This document shows positions 11,606-23,200 of a DNA stretch of 64,000 bases, piece after piece. The notes under the pieces were generated by a model. The model did no database searches, was not told the origin of the DNA, and saw nothing but the letters and a program-made list of their open reading frames with translations. Position 1 is the first letter of the stretch. The number at the start of each line of letters is the position of its first letter. The translations under genes were made by a program, and so were the position numbers. This stretch comes from Magnolia sinica (taxonomy: Eukaryota; Streptophyta; Magnoliopsida; Magnoliales; Magnoliaceae), in assembly GCF_029962835.1 (NCBI RefSeq), contig NC_080581.1:26178001-26242000 (forward strand). Reading direction: 5' to 3'.

Positions 11606-13960
11606 ATGGCTGACTTTGGAGAGTATGTTGGTGGGTCCAACAATGATGAAATGATAAGTTCTTTTGAAGTAAGGGGTGCCTCCCCTTTATTGGTTTATGA
11701 TGGGTTGGTGGGTGAGGGCCCATTTATGGGTGTTGATGATGGCTTGAGGGGTAGTAATGGTGGGTTGGTGGGTCCTCTTGAAAAAGTCAATGCCATTTAT
11801 GGCATTGCTCCTACCACCATTGATGGTAGATTAGGTGGCTTGGGTTTTGATGGATTAGATGGTTCCATGCTTGGTGGGCTATTTGATGGGCTATCTTTTG
11901 ATGGGATGAGCGTGGATGGTACGAATGATAGCATGATGATGATAGGCGGGACGGATCTTGATGGGATGTGCTTGGATGGTGGAGATGGTGAGCTGATTGC
12001 TTTGGATGGTTCGGATGGGAGGATAGGGTCAGGATGGATGGTTGGCCCCATTTTGATGGATTGGGTTTGATGGGTGGTTTGGATCTGACGAGTGACAAGC
12101 CTTTTATTGACGGCTTGGGTCAAATATTCAACGCAGATTTTGAGGTAGTGATGGGACATGCAGCTATTGTCGAGGATCGAGATGCCGGTCCAGTCAGCTG
12201 TTGGAGTGGCCCGAGTGTTGCAGCTCCTAGGACATTTACTTTCTAGACAGCCCCTGATGTGGCGATCGTTGGTGGTTTGGGTCTACCTGTTGCCGCTTTC
12301 TAGGACACGCTTCGCTATGCGATGGGAGAGTTAGGCTTTTTCCGACATCACGAGATTGATCTGTTGGATGAGGGCATGCCTATTTTTTATGATTCTCTTA
12401 TTGATTTGGGCCTCCAGATTGTTGAGGCCGTGTCTATCCGTACCTGTCGCCTACAGCTACGTAGTACATGCTTCAAGAGACTGCGTATCTGGATCGAGAG
12501 TTTGATGACTTCCGAGGTCTTTGAGCTAGACTCCTTAGGCTTCTAAGAGGTCCTCCATTTTCATCGAGTTCACCTGGATTGGTGACTGTTGAGAGTAGCG
12601 TCTTATGATTGGGCTCCGGCGTTAAAACTGTTCTCATTCAACGATTTGGAGTTGGGTCCATCTCTGAAGGAGTTCGCTCGCTTGTCCGGACTTCCTCTTA
12701 CTTAGGAGTCGTACGTCCCTTCATCCTAGCCGGTTCGTCCTTCCGACTTAGGACCATGGTTTGGCTCTTCGGCCACCTTTCCCACTATGGAGTGTCTAGC
12801 TGATGAGTTCTTGCTCGAGCTGTTGTGTGATCGATGTTCGACCACTCGAGGGGGCCTAAGATCCGACCGTTAGCTTCAGTGCTTGAACGCACTGATCTTT
12901 TGTGTCCTAGCAGAGCTGATATTCTATAGATGGCTGCGGTCATCCTTAGGGATCTTATTTGACGTCTTTTGCCCAGTAGTGCTGGCAGAGCTATTTTTGG
13001 GTTTGTCCAAGTGTTCGCTCGGGCAAACTCTCATCCTTAGAGGCTACTGTACGTTTCTTCAAGTATCTTCTACTCTGTCTCTCTTTTCTTTTTCACTCTT
13101 TTACCTGCTTGTACCTCATATTTAGGCCATGCTCCTCCTTAGGTGTGGTTGTGGGGGCACCTGCACATGACCCCTCTTCTCTCATAGCTGGATTCTCATC
13201 GTGGTGATGTGATGTCTTTACTACTTGACGACCTCCCTCTCGGCGTGAGGCTACAGAGGTACTCTATCGCCATATGTTCTCTCAACTTCATGGGTAGGAA
13301 GTCAGCTGGGAAGCTCCATGACTTTACCGTATGCCGTTGATTTGTAGTGTCGCTCGTACTCCTATGTTGCTGTTGGGCTTCTGAGGGTGCTTCTCTTATC
13401 ATCCCGTGCAGTTTCTTCGGCAATTTGGCTTTTGGCAGGACATCCCTCACTTTGCCTTCTCGAAATTTGGGCATGCTTCTCTTCCTTCAGGCTTGACGGC
13501 CTTTTATCGATGAGTCTGGACTTCTTGGCAAGGCTGCTTAGATGCAGCGGCTTTGGAGTTCGAGTCCTAGGCTCCTCCTCTAGCGACTGTGTCATATCAG
13601 TGATGGGTGGCGGAGCAGTTGCTTTACCGTCAGGTCCCTGGTTGGCATTTGGCGAATCATGTGGATGATCGGGACATTGTCGGTGATGCGGCTTCATCCT
13701 CATCAGGGGTTGATGACTCCTTCGAGGAGTTCGAGGAGAGGCCTTTTATCGACTCGTCATTCTTGCTTACTACTCATGGCCATCTCATTTCCAAACTCGC
13801 CGTCCTTCGTCATGCTTGTGAGGATATGGCCCGTTGTCTGGTGGTGGGGCACCGGTATGATGAGAGCATGATTGCATCACGCCGCCTGGTGAGGGACGAG
13901 GTCTTCTACCTGCGTATGGAGGTGGAGAGACTCAGGTAGAGGCTGTCGGTGTATGAGGAT
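11606..13960 (+). pseudogene. Second antisense frame of the gypsy relic (DUF7745-like), broken
   Basis: An ATG at 11606 opens a D/G-rich leader with repeated DGL motifs (to about 12070). The sense then continues in other frames: YAMGELGFFRHHEIDLLDEG at about 12315, WAPALKLFSFNDLELGPSLKEFARLSGLP at about 12610-12700, LGPWFG and TMECLADEF near 12750-12800. The run 'W.P....F.FN..DL.P.L.E...L.GLP' resembles the plant transposon-associated DUF7745 family; this is recall, not a search. The end is LRHACEDMARCLVVGHRYDE and a charged helix MEVERLR near 13810-13938, with a stop around 13960. There are at least six in-frame stops. Start and frame are uncertain, and it could be the same transcription unit as the PMD piece. 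Confidence 0.45.
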
Positions 13961-14947
13961 TAGGGTGGAGGCTTACCTGTTGATCCCTGACTTGCTAGCT
14001 ACTTATTCTGTGCATGTATTTTTAATTTGTTTTTGTAAAGAAAAGAAAACAATGTGCTTGTATACAAAACAGGTTTGAAAGAAAAAGAAATTTTGCTTAT
14101 GCCAAATTTGTTCGTGCTTACTCATGTTTGGATTTGTGCTTTGGATGATTGAGATCAGAATATTGTGCTCAACCCACATTGAGTTCAATAGTCTGAGTTG
14201 TGTACTAGGGATCTTAGTTCTCTGAGAGTGTGTATTAGGATCGTGCCCTTTGGATTTGGGCAAAGTCTAATAGAATACTGATTCGGTGTTTATCTTTTCC
14301 TTGTATCTCTTCGTTTTTCTCCTTGCTTCAGCTTCCTCTATACTTGCACTTTTGATTTATTTATTTTTTATTTCTTACCACTTTTGCCCGTAGCACCTTT
14401 TCAGGTTTTCACTACAAATGGCTTTCCCGTCGTTTTTACCCGTTGCGTCCTTTTGGATTTTCACTGTCCCGAGTTTTAGTTCTTGCCTGTCCCTTTGTAG
14501 TTGTGCTTTTTTTACCCTTGTCGTCTTTTTAGGTTTTCACCGAGTCCGCTACATGCCCGCTGTTTTTACTCGAGTCACCCTTTCGGGTTTTCAACTTGCC
14601 CTTCTTGCTTAGGCATGTTGGGTTTTTTTGAAGTGCCGAGAGAGACAAAGAGGTTTCCTTCATAACCGGCCGATTGGTTACCCTCCTGTCATTGTCTTTG
14701 ATCACAATCATAAGTTGTTTTATGTTGGTCAGATTATTTGGGGATGTGGGACCTTATTTTCTTGTCTTCTTTTATAGTTTCTGTATTTTCTTCTTCTTCT
14801 TTTTGTCTCTTTTTTGTCTTTTTTTTCTTTTTTTTATGGGAGAAATGATGGGTACTCTCTTCTCCCCCCCCCACCCCCCCCCCCCCCCTTTTATTTTGTT
14901 GTTGATCCTAGCTTTGCGATTGTAATCATTGACAAGGTTAGGTGTGG
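13961..14947. other. Non-coding 3' part of gypsy relic with repeated GGTTTTCAC motif
   Basis: Four copies of (A/G)GGTTTTCAC or similar followed by pyrimidine-rich text occur at about 14404, 14453, 14531 and 14584. On the minus strand they read GTGAAAACC..AAAGGG, a motif I associate with the region after pol in Tat/Ogre-type gypsy elements. A T-rich block (14790-14850) and a C-rich tract (14864-14888) follow. No gene is supported. Confidence 0.45.
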
Positions 14948-15371
14948 TTACCCGTGATAGATTTTCACGTTGTCAGCGTTGATGGGCTCAGGAAGATCCT
15001 CTCCTCTCAGACTGGTGAATCGAATAGTGCCTCCTGGGAGTATCTCCTAAATGATCAGTGGTCCGTCTCACGAGGCTTTGAACTTTCCTCTGGGATCTAG
15101 CAAGTGCGGCGGTAAGATACACTTCATGACCATGTCACCGACTTTGAAGCTCCTCTTCCAGGCCCTCTTGTTTTAGGCCCATGCGATCCTTCTTTAATAA
15201 CATTGCGAGTGGCCTAACGTATGCATGCGCTTTTCATTTGCTAGATGCAGTTGATCATATCTTGCATGTTGACACTCGCCTTCCTCGACTTCGCTCTCTA
15301 ACAGTATTCGGAGTGATGGGATTTCGATCTCGACTAGCAGCACCGCTTCCATTCCGTATGAGAGTTCGTTA
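14948..15371 (-). pseudogene. Ty3/gypsy integrase C-terminal region, fragment (Tat/Ogre-like)
   Basis: The minus strand reads SYGMEAVLLVEIEIPSLRIL, YDQLHLANEKR, then two stops (before RRIAWA and after it), then FKVGDMVMKCILP, DPRGKFKASWDGP, GTIRFTSLRGEDLPEPINAD, VKIYHG and a stop at 14948-14950. 'YGMEAVLPVEVEIPSLR..YDQLN...EKR' and 'FKVGDLVLRK..DPRGKF.PNWEGPY' are the known tail of integrase in Tat/Ogre/Athila-type gypsy elements. RT, RNase H and the catalytic core are absent: the fragment starts abruptly at 15371, next to a palindromic repeat block. The plus-strand frames to its left would lie between pol and the 3' LTR. Confidence 0.8.
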
Positions 15372-15376
15372 GAACA

Positions 15377-15930
15377 CCGTGAAAATTGGGGAAAAAAAAG
15401 GACGGATTTCGAGACAGTTCTAGACCGTCTCTAAAATTGCTTGGTTTAAAGACACTTTAGAGACGGCCGTAAACCGTCTCTAAAATTTTAGACGACCCCC
15501 GACCGTCCTTAATATTGTCTTAAAAATTTGAACGTCTAAAAATCATTTAAGACGGTCGTTGACCGTCTTACATGCAGTCATATGAGACGGTCCTTGACCG
15601 TCTTATACGCGGTCATCTGAGACGGTCATTGGCCATCTTTTACCTATAATCTAAGACTGTCAAAGACCGTCTCTATTAGAGACGATCCTTAACCATCTTA
15701 TAGCCTTGTTAAAGACCATCTCTATTAGAGATGGTCCAAAACCGTCTCTATTAGAGACTATCAAAGACTTTCTCTATTAGAGACGGTCGTTAGCTGTTTT
15801 ATTTCCCTGTGAAAGTCCGTCTCTAATAGAGACTGTCAATAACCGTCTCTATTAGAGACTGTCAATGACCGTCTCTATTAGAGACGGTCCTTAACCGTCT
15901 TATAGCTGTCATTTGTGACCATCTAATGTT
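15377..15930. repeat. GAGACGGTC..GACCGTCTC palindromic array
   Basis: About 15 copies of GACCGTCTC or its complement GAGACGGTC, often paired as GACCGTCTCTATTAGAGACGGTC-like hairpins every 30-45 bp. Such arrays are typical of the sub-terminal part of CACTA transposons. The left edge CACCGTGAAAATTGGGG (15377) could be a decayed CACTG-type terminus. No partner end was found. Confidence 0.6.
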
Positions 15931-15939
15931 ACCAACCAA

Positions 15940-16182
15940 AAAATTATGAATTTCGAAAAAAAAAATATTTAAGAAGGTTAGAAAAAATAATTAACAATGT
16001 TTAAAAAATAAAAATAAAAAACTGTGATTTTATAAAAATCTAAATTTTGAAAAAAAAAAATTAAGAACTTTGAATAATGTTGATAACTTTGAAAAAAAAA
16101 AAAAGATTTCGATAAAAAAATGATACTTTGAAAAAGAAAATATTAAAAATTAAACAAAATTGTGAAAAAATTAACAAATTGT

Positions 16183-16241
<59 letters not shown>

Positions 16242-16640
16242 ATATATATATATATATATATATATGTTTTAAAAAAGAAAACTAGATTTTGTATTTTGAC
16301 AAAAAAAATAAAAAGTTATATAATAAGATTTCGATAAAAAAATGATATTTTGAAAAAGAAAATTTAAAAAATTAAACAAAATTGTGAAAAATTTGACAAA
16401 TTGAAAAAAAAATTTAAAAAAGAAAACTAGATTTTGTATTTTGACAAGAAAAATTGAAAAGTTATATAACAAAAGTGTGCCCACTAAAAAATAATATTTT
16501 GAAAAAGAAAATTTAAGAAATTAAATAAAATTGTGAAAAAATTGACAAATTGTAAAAAAATATTTTTTTAAAAAAAGAAAACTAGATTTTGTATTTTGAC
16601 AAGAAAAATTGAAAAGTTAGATAACAAAAGTGAGATTTTG
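15940..16640. repeat. AT-rich tandem repeat of about 150 bp unit
   Basis: Three units begin with TTTGAAAAAGAAAAT at about 16127, 16347 and 16496 and end with CTAGATTTTGTATTTTGAC. The first is lengthened by a (TA)n tract at 16186-16264. No coding potential is seen. Confidence 0.7.
16186..16264. repeat. (TA)n microsatellite
   Basis: About 39 TA dinucleotides with a single C interruption at 16240. Confidence 0.95.
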
Positions 16641-16649
16641 ATGATGTGT

Positions 16650-17945
16650 TGTATATCCTTGTCACCCCTATGTTTCTCCAACCCATTTTTAGGCCAGGTA
16701 TAAAAAATTGTGTAGATTTAAATCTTAAGTGGACCACACCACGGGAAAGAATGATAATATAGTACCTCGCCATTAAAAATTATAAAGAGCCCATCGTAAG
16801 GTTTTAGTAATGTTTATTTGCAATCTAACATGTTGATAATGTAAAGATCTAGATGAAGGTAAACTACAAAGATCAAATTGATTCAAAACTTTTGTGGCCT
16901 TCAAAAGGTTTTTAATAGTTATTCATCATTGTTTTGATTGGTATGACCCACCTGAGATTATTGAGTTCTTATGATTTGAAATCACATCCTAAAATATGAT
17001 GGAAAAATATACGGACGGTGTCGATATACATAAAATATATCAAGGTGGGCCCTACACGGTTAGAGTAACACCCATGAAGGAGTTACCTAAATAGTGAAAT
17101 GGTACTATAAGGTCACCTCATGGGAACTTCCCATGAGGTTAATCTGTGTGCGCCCCACCATGATGTATGTAGAACACTAACACCATGCATTTGATGTGTC
17201 TCGTTTAAGTCCAAAAATCAGTCGTATACGAAACTTAGGTGAGTCATAGCATCTAAAACTATGTGAAGACATCCCTAAAACATATAAAAGCATTTAATTG
17301 GTGGGGCCCACATGAGTTTTGGATGTGTATGAAACTTGGGCTGACTCCTTATCTAGGTGGGACACATAATGAATGGGTTAGATCTATGAACCACAACTAG
17401 GTGGGCCCAATAAATGATTATGAATGTTTTATTGAGAGGGTAACCCTCTTAACTATAGTATGTGGTGTGGCCCACCCAAGTCATGGATTGACTTTATTTT
17501 TAAGCTCGTGGCCCACCATGGAATGGTGCATCTAACTGACGGGGCAGATCCAAAGTTCAAGTGGACCCACCATAGAAAAGAGTGGGATAGTGACACCCAC
17601 TATTGAAACCTTTTTAGGGCCCGCCGTGATGTTTATTTGAGATCCAACCTGTTTATAAGTTAATACAAACATGGAATAAGGGAAAACATATATATTTTAG
17701 CTTGGTTGAAAACTTTTACGGCCCAAAGTAAGGTTTTAATGGTAGGCATTCAATCCCCACTGTTTTTTGTGATGGGGTCCACTCGAACTTTGAATCTGCC
17801 TCATACTTTGGCTCAATCACAAGAAGTTTTTAATGTTGGATATTCAATCAACACCATTTCATGTGGTGTGGACAAAATACTTGGATGAATAGGAAAAACA
17901 AATTTCATATTGATCTGAAACTTTTTTGACCCCCGAAAGGGTTTC
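16650..17945. repeat. Magnoliid-type dispersed repeats (MITE-like), several copies
   Basis: At least two degenerate copies of a core that reads AAGTGGACCACACCAC, ..TTTATTTG..ATC.AACCTGTT.., GATC.AAACTTTTGTGGCC, ..AAAGGTTTTTAATGGT.. The same core appears inside the foldback element 33766-34297 and in the giant LTRs. A perfect-arm palindrome (arms ACCTCATGGGAA) is at 17115-17139. No gene is supported. Confidence 0.6.
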
Positions 17946-17948
17946 AAC

Positions 17949-17975
17949 CACTACCAAAAAAACGATCAAAGGCTA
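17949..17975 (+). repeat. CACTA left terminal inverted repeat
   Basis: CACTACCAAAAAAACGATC followed by AAAGGCTA. It pairs imperfectly with the complement of 33029-33055 (CACTACC shared, then A-rich, then CAAAGGCTA). Confidence 0.88.
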
Positions 17976-18454
17976 TGGACCATGTTGATTTTTAGCTACG
18001 GATATAAACCATAGCTATATTGCTACGGTTTAAAACCGTAGCTAAAAAAATTAAACCGTAGCTAAAAACTAATGCCACCACCCATGCCTGCACCATGTGA
18101 CAACCCCATAAGCAACTCTACAAGGCCCATTAAAATTTTTATGCTCCATCTAATACGTCTACACATTTTAAAAGATCATTTTAGGGCAAGATCCTAGAAA
18201 AGGAAGTAGATCAAAGGCTCAAGTGGACCACACGGTAGGAAAAAGTGGAGATTATATATGTACCATTGATCGATGGTGTGGTTCAATTAGCCTTCGATTT
18301 TCCTAGATTTTTGGGCCATTCTGTATAAAAAAATTTACAAAATTAATGGACGGAGTGGATTTATCAAATGCATCATGATGGACCCCACAAAGCTCCTGAT
18401 TGGACCGTCCGTCCAGAACCCGTCAAACGTGCAAATGCAGAGGACGCAACAACG

Positions 18455-18870
18455 GCTACGGTTAATGGGATTTTAGCTACAGTCTAAAACCGTAGCAGAA
18501 AAAATGCAGAAACTCAGCCCGCGCGCTGCCCTTTTTCTCCTTCCCCCTCAAACAAAACATTCTAAAATTTCTCTCCCTCCACTCCGGGGAAAAAAACCCA
18601 AGTCCGCGAGTCCCTTTTCTCTCTCGTGCACTCTCTCTCTTGCTCCACTCTCCCTCTCTCACTCCCTCTCCCTCTCGACCCTAATCCCTACCTCCCTCTG
18701 TCACTCCCTCTCCCTCTCCCTCTCCCTTTCCCTCTCTCGTTCCCTCTCCCTCTCGACTGCAACCCTTGAGCGATGCACCCCCTTCACCCGGGCGAAAATC
18801 CACCCCTATAGCCCCCGCCCTTCAACTCTTCTCCGTCTCTCCTCTCTAACCAGGCACCATATATTCTAAG
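18455..18870. other. CT-rich leader-like sequence inside CACTA element
   Basis: After a sub-terminal motif (about 18460-18500) comes a (CCCTCT)n / (CTCT)n rich stretch (18600-18765), which looks like a captured plant 5' leader or promoter. The open frame through it is low complexity and not convincing as protein. Confidence 0.35.
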
Positions 18871-19098
18871 TTTTATTTTGAGTTTTTATTTCTAAATCTT
18901 CAAATACACAGATTAGGGTTTCGTTTCCTGTAAAATTTCTAACAGGAAAAGGATTTAGGGTTCTGTAAAATCTGTAACAGGTGAAAATGGGAATGTTTTT
19001 TTTTACAAGGTATTTAAGGATTTTTTTTTTTGTACACTTAGGGCTTTCGATCTTCCTCTATTCAATTGATCCAGTGTCAATTAACATTTATAGGTGTC

Positions 19099-19131
<33 letters not shown>

Positions 19132-19673
19132 TTATTTCTCTCAATTGATCTAGTGTCGATTAACATTTAAGGATTTTTGTTTCCTATAAAATCTGTACAC
19201 CAGCCATTTACTTTGTGTCTATCAATGTTTATGATGATGGTTATTATTATTTTTATAGCCACTTATTAGAACGGTCAGCATTATATTTTATACATAAGGG
19301 TACAAAAAAACAATTTATAGTTATAAAGGATACAAAGAAGAAGAACGAGGGCGCTCTTCAACTTTATTGGGCATCCCCTGTTTCAGAGGCTTAAGATCTT
19401 TTACCTGCTCCCTGCATCAAAATAGCAATTTCTCACATGTTGAATAGCTCCTTTCTTCCACTAGATTAATATTAGAGCAAATGGTATAAAAGTACATACA
19501 TATATTAAGCACATTTTTGCTAACAAGGTGTGATTTTAAGACTAACTGTCAGCAAGTTCAGAAAATGTAAACAGAATCTTCTTCACTAGAATGGAGAAGT
19601 AATTAGAAATATGGGTTGATGCTTGTCTAAAGAAACTACCAAGAGAGAGAAAAATACATGAACAAGAAATTAC

Positions 19674-19921
19674 CTGTGGAATGTTGTTAAACTGGAGGAC
19701 ATGATCAGATAGAGTTGAGCCCGAAAACACGTCACCCCCAATTGCAATTCCTGTAGAGAAGTCAATGCATATCTGGAATTTATAAGAGCCTTAGATTCAT
19801 GCACAAAACGGTAGCTCAAATATAAAAGCTAAATAATATTAGTCATGTTGATATAGATACCTTCACATATTCCATCTGTTACATGTGCAATTGTGTTGTA
19901 CAATTCACTTGGCATTCCTCC
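19674..19921 (-). pseudogene. ACLB: ATP-citrate lyase subunit B, two-exon fragment
   Basis: Read on the minus strand, the first exon (19921-19861) encodes GMPSELYNTIAHVTDGICE and ends at a GT donor. After a roughly 110-bp intron ending CTACAG, the second exon (19750-19674) encodes IAIGGDVFSGSTLSDHVLQF and then NNIPQ, followed by a GT donor. This matches the conserved plant ACLB stretch around 'GGDVFPGSTLSDHILRFNNIPQ'. The full protein is about 600 residues, so only some 45 are here. The fragment lies inside the CACTA element with splice sites kept, so it is a captured genomic piece. A further open stretch at about 19400-19325 (KDLKPLKQGMPNKVEERPRS) is unidentified. Confidence 0.82.
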
Positions 19922-20673
19922 TTAAGATTATAAAACCAAAAGTCTGGGTCTGATTAGTTTTGCCAACCACACACCAAAAGGAAATGTGTTTCAATTTATG
20001 GTTATAAACAGTAGTTGGGGAGATAGAAAAATAATGGCTAGCATAGGATAGAGGGTTTTGAGTTTGAAAACACCCCAAATTGAGTATAGAGGTATCTCTG
20101 AATGCAAATTGACTAGTCTGTCCCAAAAATAAAAGGAAAAAGATTACCATTTCTGACCATTTCTTAATTAAATCCCAATGCTAACATCAAGTGGTGCTTT
20201 CATTACATTACTTACCATTTCTTAATTAAATTGAAACATAGCATATTTTTTGGAAACAATTGATGATCAAGGCCGAGCCTCACATAATGGCTGGTCCAGA
20301 GAATGATGGAACCTTTCTAGTATAATAGATATAGATTGCCCATTTTCTATCTAGTGATTAGATGGTTAGGATCACCATTAATTTCAGGTACAATGGAGCA
20401 CGTAGTTTAGTGATCCAAACTATTGATATGATTGGCTCAATCTGGATACCCCATAGAACACACCAATCCTTCAATTACTCTTCAATATGTGTAATCCCAA
20501 ATCCTTCAATTAGTTGTCAGCAGATAGGCTATTAATTAAAAAAGAAATGTGACAACATTCTACATTCAATGAAGAGAAGGCCAAAGTTCCTTATGCATTT
20601 ATCATTTTTCTCTTTAATTGTCAATGGCAACATTTTCTAACATGGATTACCTCTGGTTGATATCTTTTTTTTT

Positions 20674-20704
<31 letters not shown>

Positions 20705-20837
20705 ATGAGTGTTTTAATTTTATAGAAAGAAGAACAAGGTTAAGAAGTAATAAAAATTTAACTGATACGGACTTCGAAATTTCATGCATTTGTATATATG
20801 CTAACATAGCAACGGCCATTTCCTCTAACCTCCTACA

Positions 20838-21051
20838 TGTTCCTGTGACCACATGTAGTTAGTTGCATCATGCATAGGGGCACCATTGCCCAAGGTAGGT
20901 AATTGATCACTAGACTGCTTTGCAACTCCAGACAGTTGACTTAAAGAATGTTGCTGCCTTGCCTGCTGATCTAGTTGCTGAAGTTGTTGCTGTCTCTAGA
21001 GCTCTTGTAGTTGCTTGTGCATGACTTGCTGTTGCCACAATTGCATATCAT
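20838..21051 (-). pseudogene. Fragment of a glutamine-rich plant protein
   Basis: The minus strand reads MQLWQQQVMHKQLQEL, stop, RQQQLQQLDQQARQHSLSQL, SGVAKQSSDQLPTLGNGAP, MHDATNYMW. It resembles an uncharacterised Q-rich plant protein family from memory (..QVMFKQLQELQRQQQLQQL..). One TAG interrupts the frame. It sits between the ACLB and hydroxypyruvate reductase pieces in the CACTA element. Function is unknown. Confidence 0.55.
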
Positions 21052-22775
21052 CTAAACCCATCTGGTGGGTCGATAAAAGCAGCCAACAAATGTTTTATTT
21101 TCTCCTCTTTAATTTAATTATATTTGCTAACCAATTGAAAAGGAGTTTTGAGTCTCAGGGTTCAAGATTGAAGAATTCAAGAATTAAATTATCTGTCATG
21201 TTTGGCAGCCTTTAATTAGAATCCTCCAAAATGTGTATTAGATTATAATTGTGATTCATTGCAGTAGTGCATTCCAATGCACCCCGAGTAAGTTTCTTGG
21301 CTGACATGTAATCTTTATGTATTTTACTGTTTAGTGGTTACCCTGATTGTATGTATATCTTTCATCTGTGTGTGTGTGTGTGTGTGTACACATGCGTTGA
21401 CATGAAAATTCCTAGATTTGACAGAGGCATCATTATCAGGTGCAACAACATCCATTTTATCAGCACTTGCAACGATGTTTTTCTTCTGAATGGTATGTTT
21501 TACTTGTACATTTTCTTCTTAAGTAATTAACAGTATTTATAGATCGATACATGCTTCATTCTTCTTGCCTTCGGGCTTCAATCTAATGCTTTATTGATCA
21601 CTTCGTTTGTTTATCCTCACAAGCACCACATGTAGGATTTGGGACTGGATTTTGAATTGTTTGGGGCTGGCTTGTTAGGCCATTACTATTCAAAATTTTA
21701 ATTTGCTCAGCACAGCTTTTAGAGGATGGCCTGTTTACACCCTAAACTATTCAAATGAAGCAGATACAGACTCTATTTCAACATTCAGACTAGGGATGGA
21801 GTACAAAAGGTGAGATCAATGAAATCTAACCAAGTGACCCAACTATCATTTCCCTAACAATTTAAAAATCATATAACACTTGTGGGGCATGTTCAGTGCC
21901 TAGTTATTGGTTTTCTAAACATGGCTGATTAGACTTGCTTAATAACTCTGGATGAATGTGGCACTCCATTTTGCAGATCATACGTCTTTTCGTTTATATT
22001 GAGGAGAACCATGGAACACAATTGGCTTTTCAATTTCTGAGCAGTGTGTGTTCGTGGTCCTTTAAGCATTCCTTTTGATATGTTTGTGGTGCTTTTCAGT
22101 TTCTTTTCCCATATTTTCTACTTATTACTTGATTATGTACTTAAGTTGCATGGGTTTGTGTTTGTTTGGAAAACAAAAGCTCTTTTGAATAATTCTAATG
22201 TCATAATGTAGTTTTCCAAACTCAATTTATGGATCTGACAGGTTTCAAATCAAAGCTGTCAAACTCAATTTATGGATCTCAATGCAGATGTCTTATGGGC
22301 CACAGATTTTGGCGAGGTTGTTATATTAAACGTAAGGCCTGTTTGGATGCAAGGCATGCTCAATTGAATTGAACTAAAGGAAACAAAGAAAAATAGGAAA
22401 AAACAATCTTGAATCAGGTATCATTATTCTAATTTGAATGAGGTTGGCATTGCATATCCTGTATTTTAATTCAGACTCAAAATCATCTGAATTTGCAGTT
22501 TCGGCCTTTTCCCCTCTAGCAGTGTGCTTGCTACTCGTTTTTTGTCAAAGCGAATGCTTTTTTGAATTTGAACGAAATTAAGGGCCTGCTTCCCACCTAA
22601 ATGAAACTAAATGGCGATTTCAACTACTACCCATTTAGCATATTCATCTTCATTTTCTTTTTTCTTTTTGCATGCTCCAGGCGGAAGTAGAGATCAGCTG
22701 TGAGCCATCTGTCAGGATTTTTTTCTTTTCTAGACATAGAAATCGATTGAATTTTTATATGAATTGTATTGGCAG

Positions 22776-22867
22776 GGTGTTCTTACAGAGACAACAGCTG
22801 AGTTAGCGGCTTTGCTATCACTGGGAGCTGCCATAATTAGAAAGTTGAAGCAAATCAGTTCATGAGG
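22776..22867 (+). pseudogene. HPR1: Hydroxypyruvate reductase (peroxisomal HPR1) exon fragment, frameshifted
   Basis: An AG acceptor (GGCAG) precedes GVLTETTAELAALLSLGAA. A frameshift follows, after which VEANQFMR is readable in another frame before a GTGAGT donor. 'GVLTETTAELAASLSLAAARRIVEADEFMR' is a signature of plant peroxisomal NADH-dependent hydroxypyruvate reductase of photorespiration. Only about 30 of some 386 residues are present and the frame is broken, so it cannot work. It is one of the captured exons of the CACTA element. Confidence 0.85.
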
Positions 22868-23007
22868 GTGAGTACTATTCTGATGCATCTATTTTTGCAC
22901 AAGTGGTCCCTATGTTTCATTAATTCGCACCAAGGACATGATGTGCCCGGGCATTGATGGAATATGGCCCAAATTTTCTTATAGATCGGATGATTCTATC
23001 CATCCTA

Positions 23008-23129
23008 ACTTTTCAGAGGCTATTGAACAAGCAAGGTGGAAAGCGAGCTACTTGGGAGTATCCATTTGCTGTGGCTGGTGTAAATATCACATTCATGATC
23101 ATGCAAATGCTAGATTTGAACTCCCGTAA
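23008..23129 (+). pseudogene. ELMO-domain protein exon fragment
   Basis: The frame reads FQRLLNKQGGKRATWEYPFA followed by VAGVNITFMIMQMLDLNSRK. This is the conserved C-terminal part of the plant ELMO/CED-12 domain (..FQ.LL.KQ.G.R..WEYPFAVAGVNI.FML.QMLDL..). The earlier domain motifs are not found upstream. A (CT)n tract follows at 23141-23200. It is a captured exon within the CACTA element. Confidence 0.78.
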
Positions 23130-23138
23130 GAGTCATCC

Positions 23139-23140
<2 letters not shown>

Positions 23141-23187
<47 letters not shown>

Positions 23188-23200
23188 CCTCCCTCCCTCC
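23141..23200. repeat. (CT)n microsatellite
   Basis: A CT run passing into CCCT repeats. Other short simple repeats in this element are 19092-19132 (CT), 20670-20702 (TTTC) and 21370-21388 (GT). Confidence 0.9.

Noticed and set aside
11797..12159. Minus-strand open frames rich in S/P/H
   Set aside because: They mirror the GGTGGTGAT-rich D/G leader on the plus strand, and composition alone keeps them open.
18504..18869. Plus-strand S/L-rich frame of 121 codons
   Set aside because: Most of it is (CTCT)n-encoded SLSLSL; it is more likely a captured leader or promoter than a protein.
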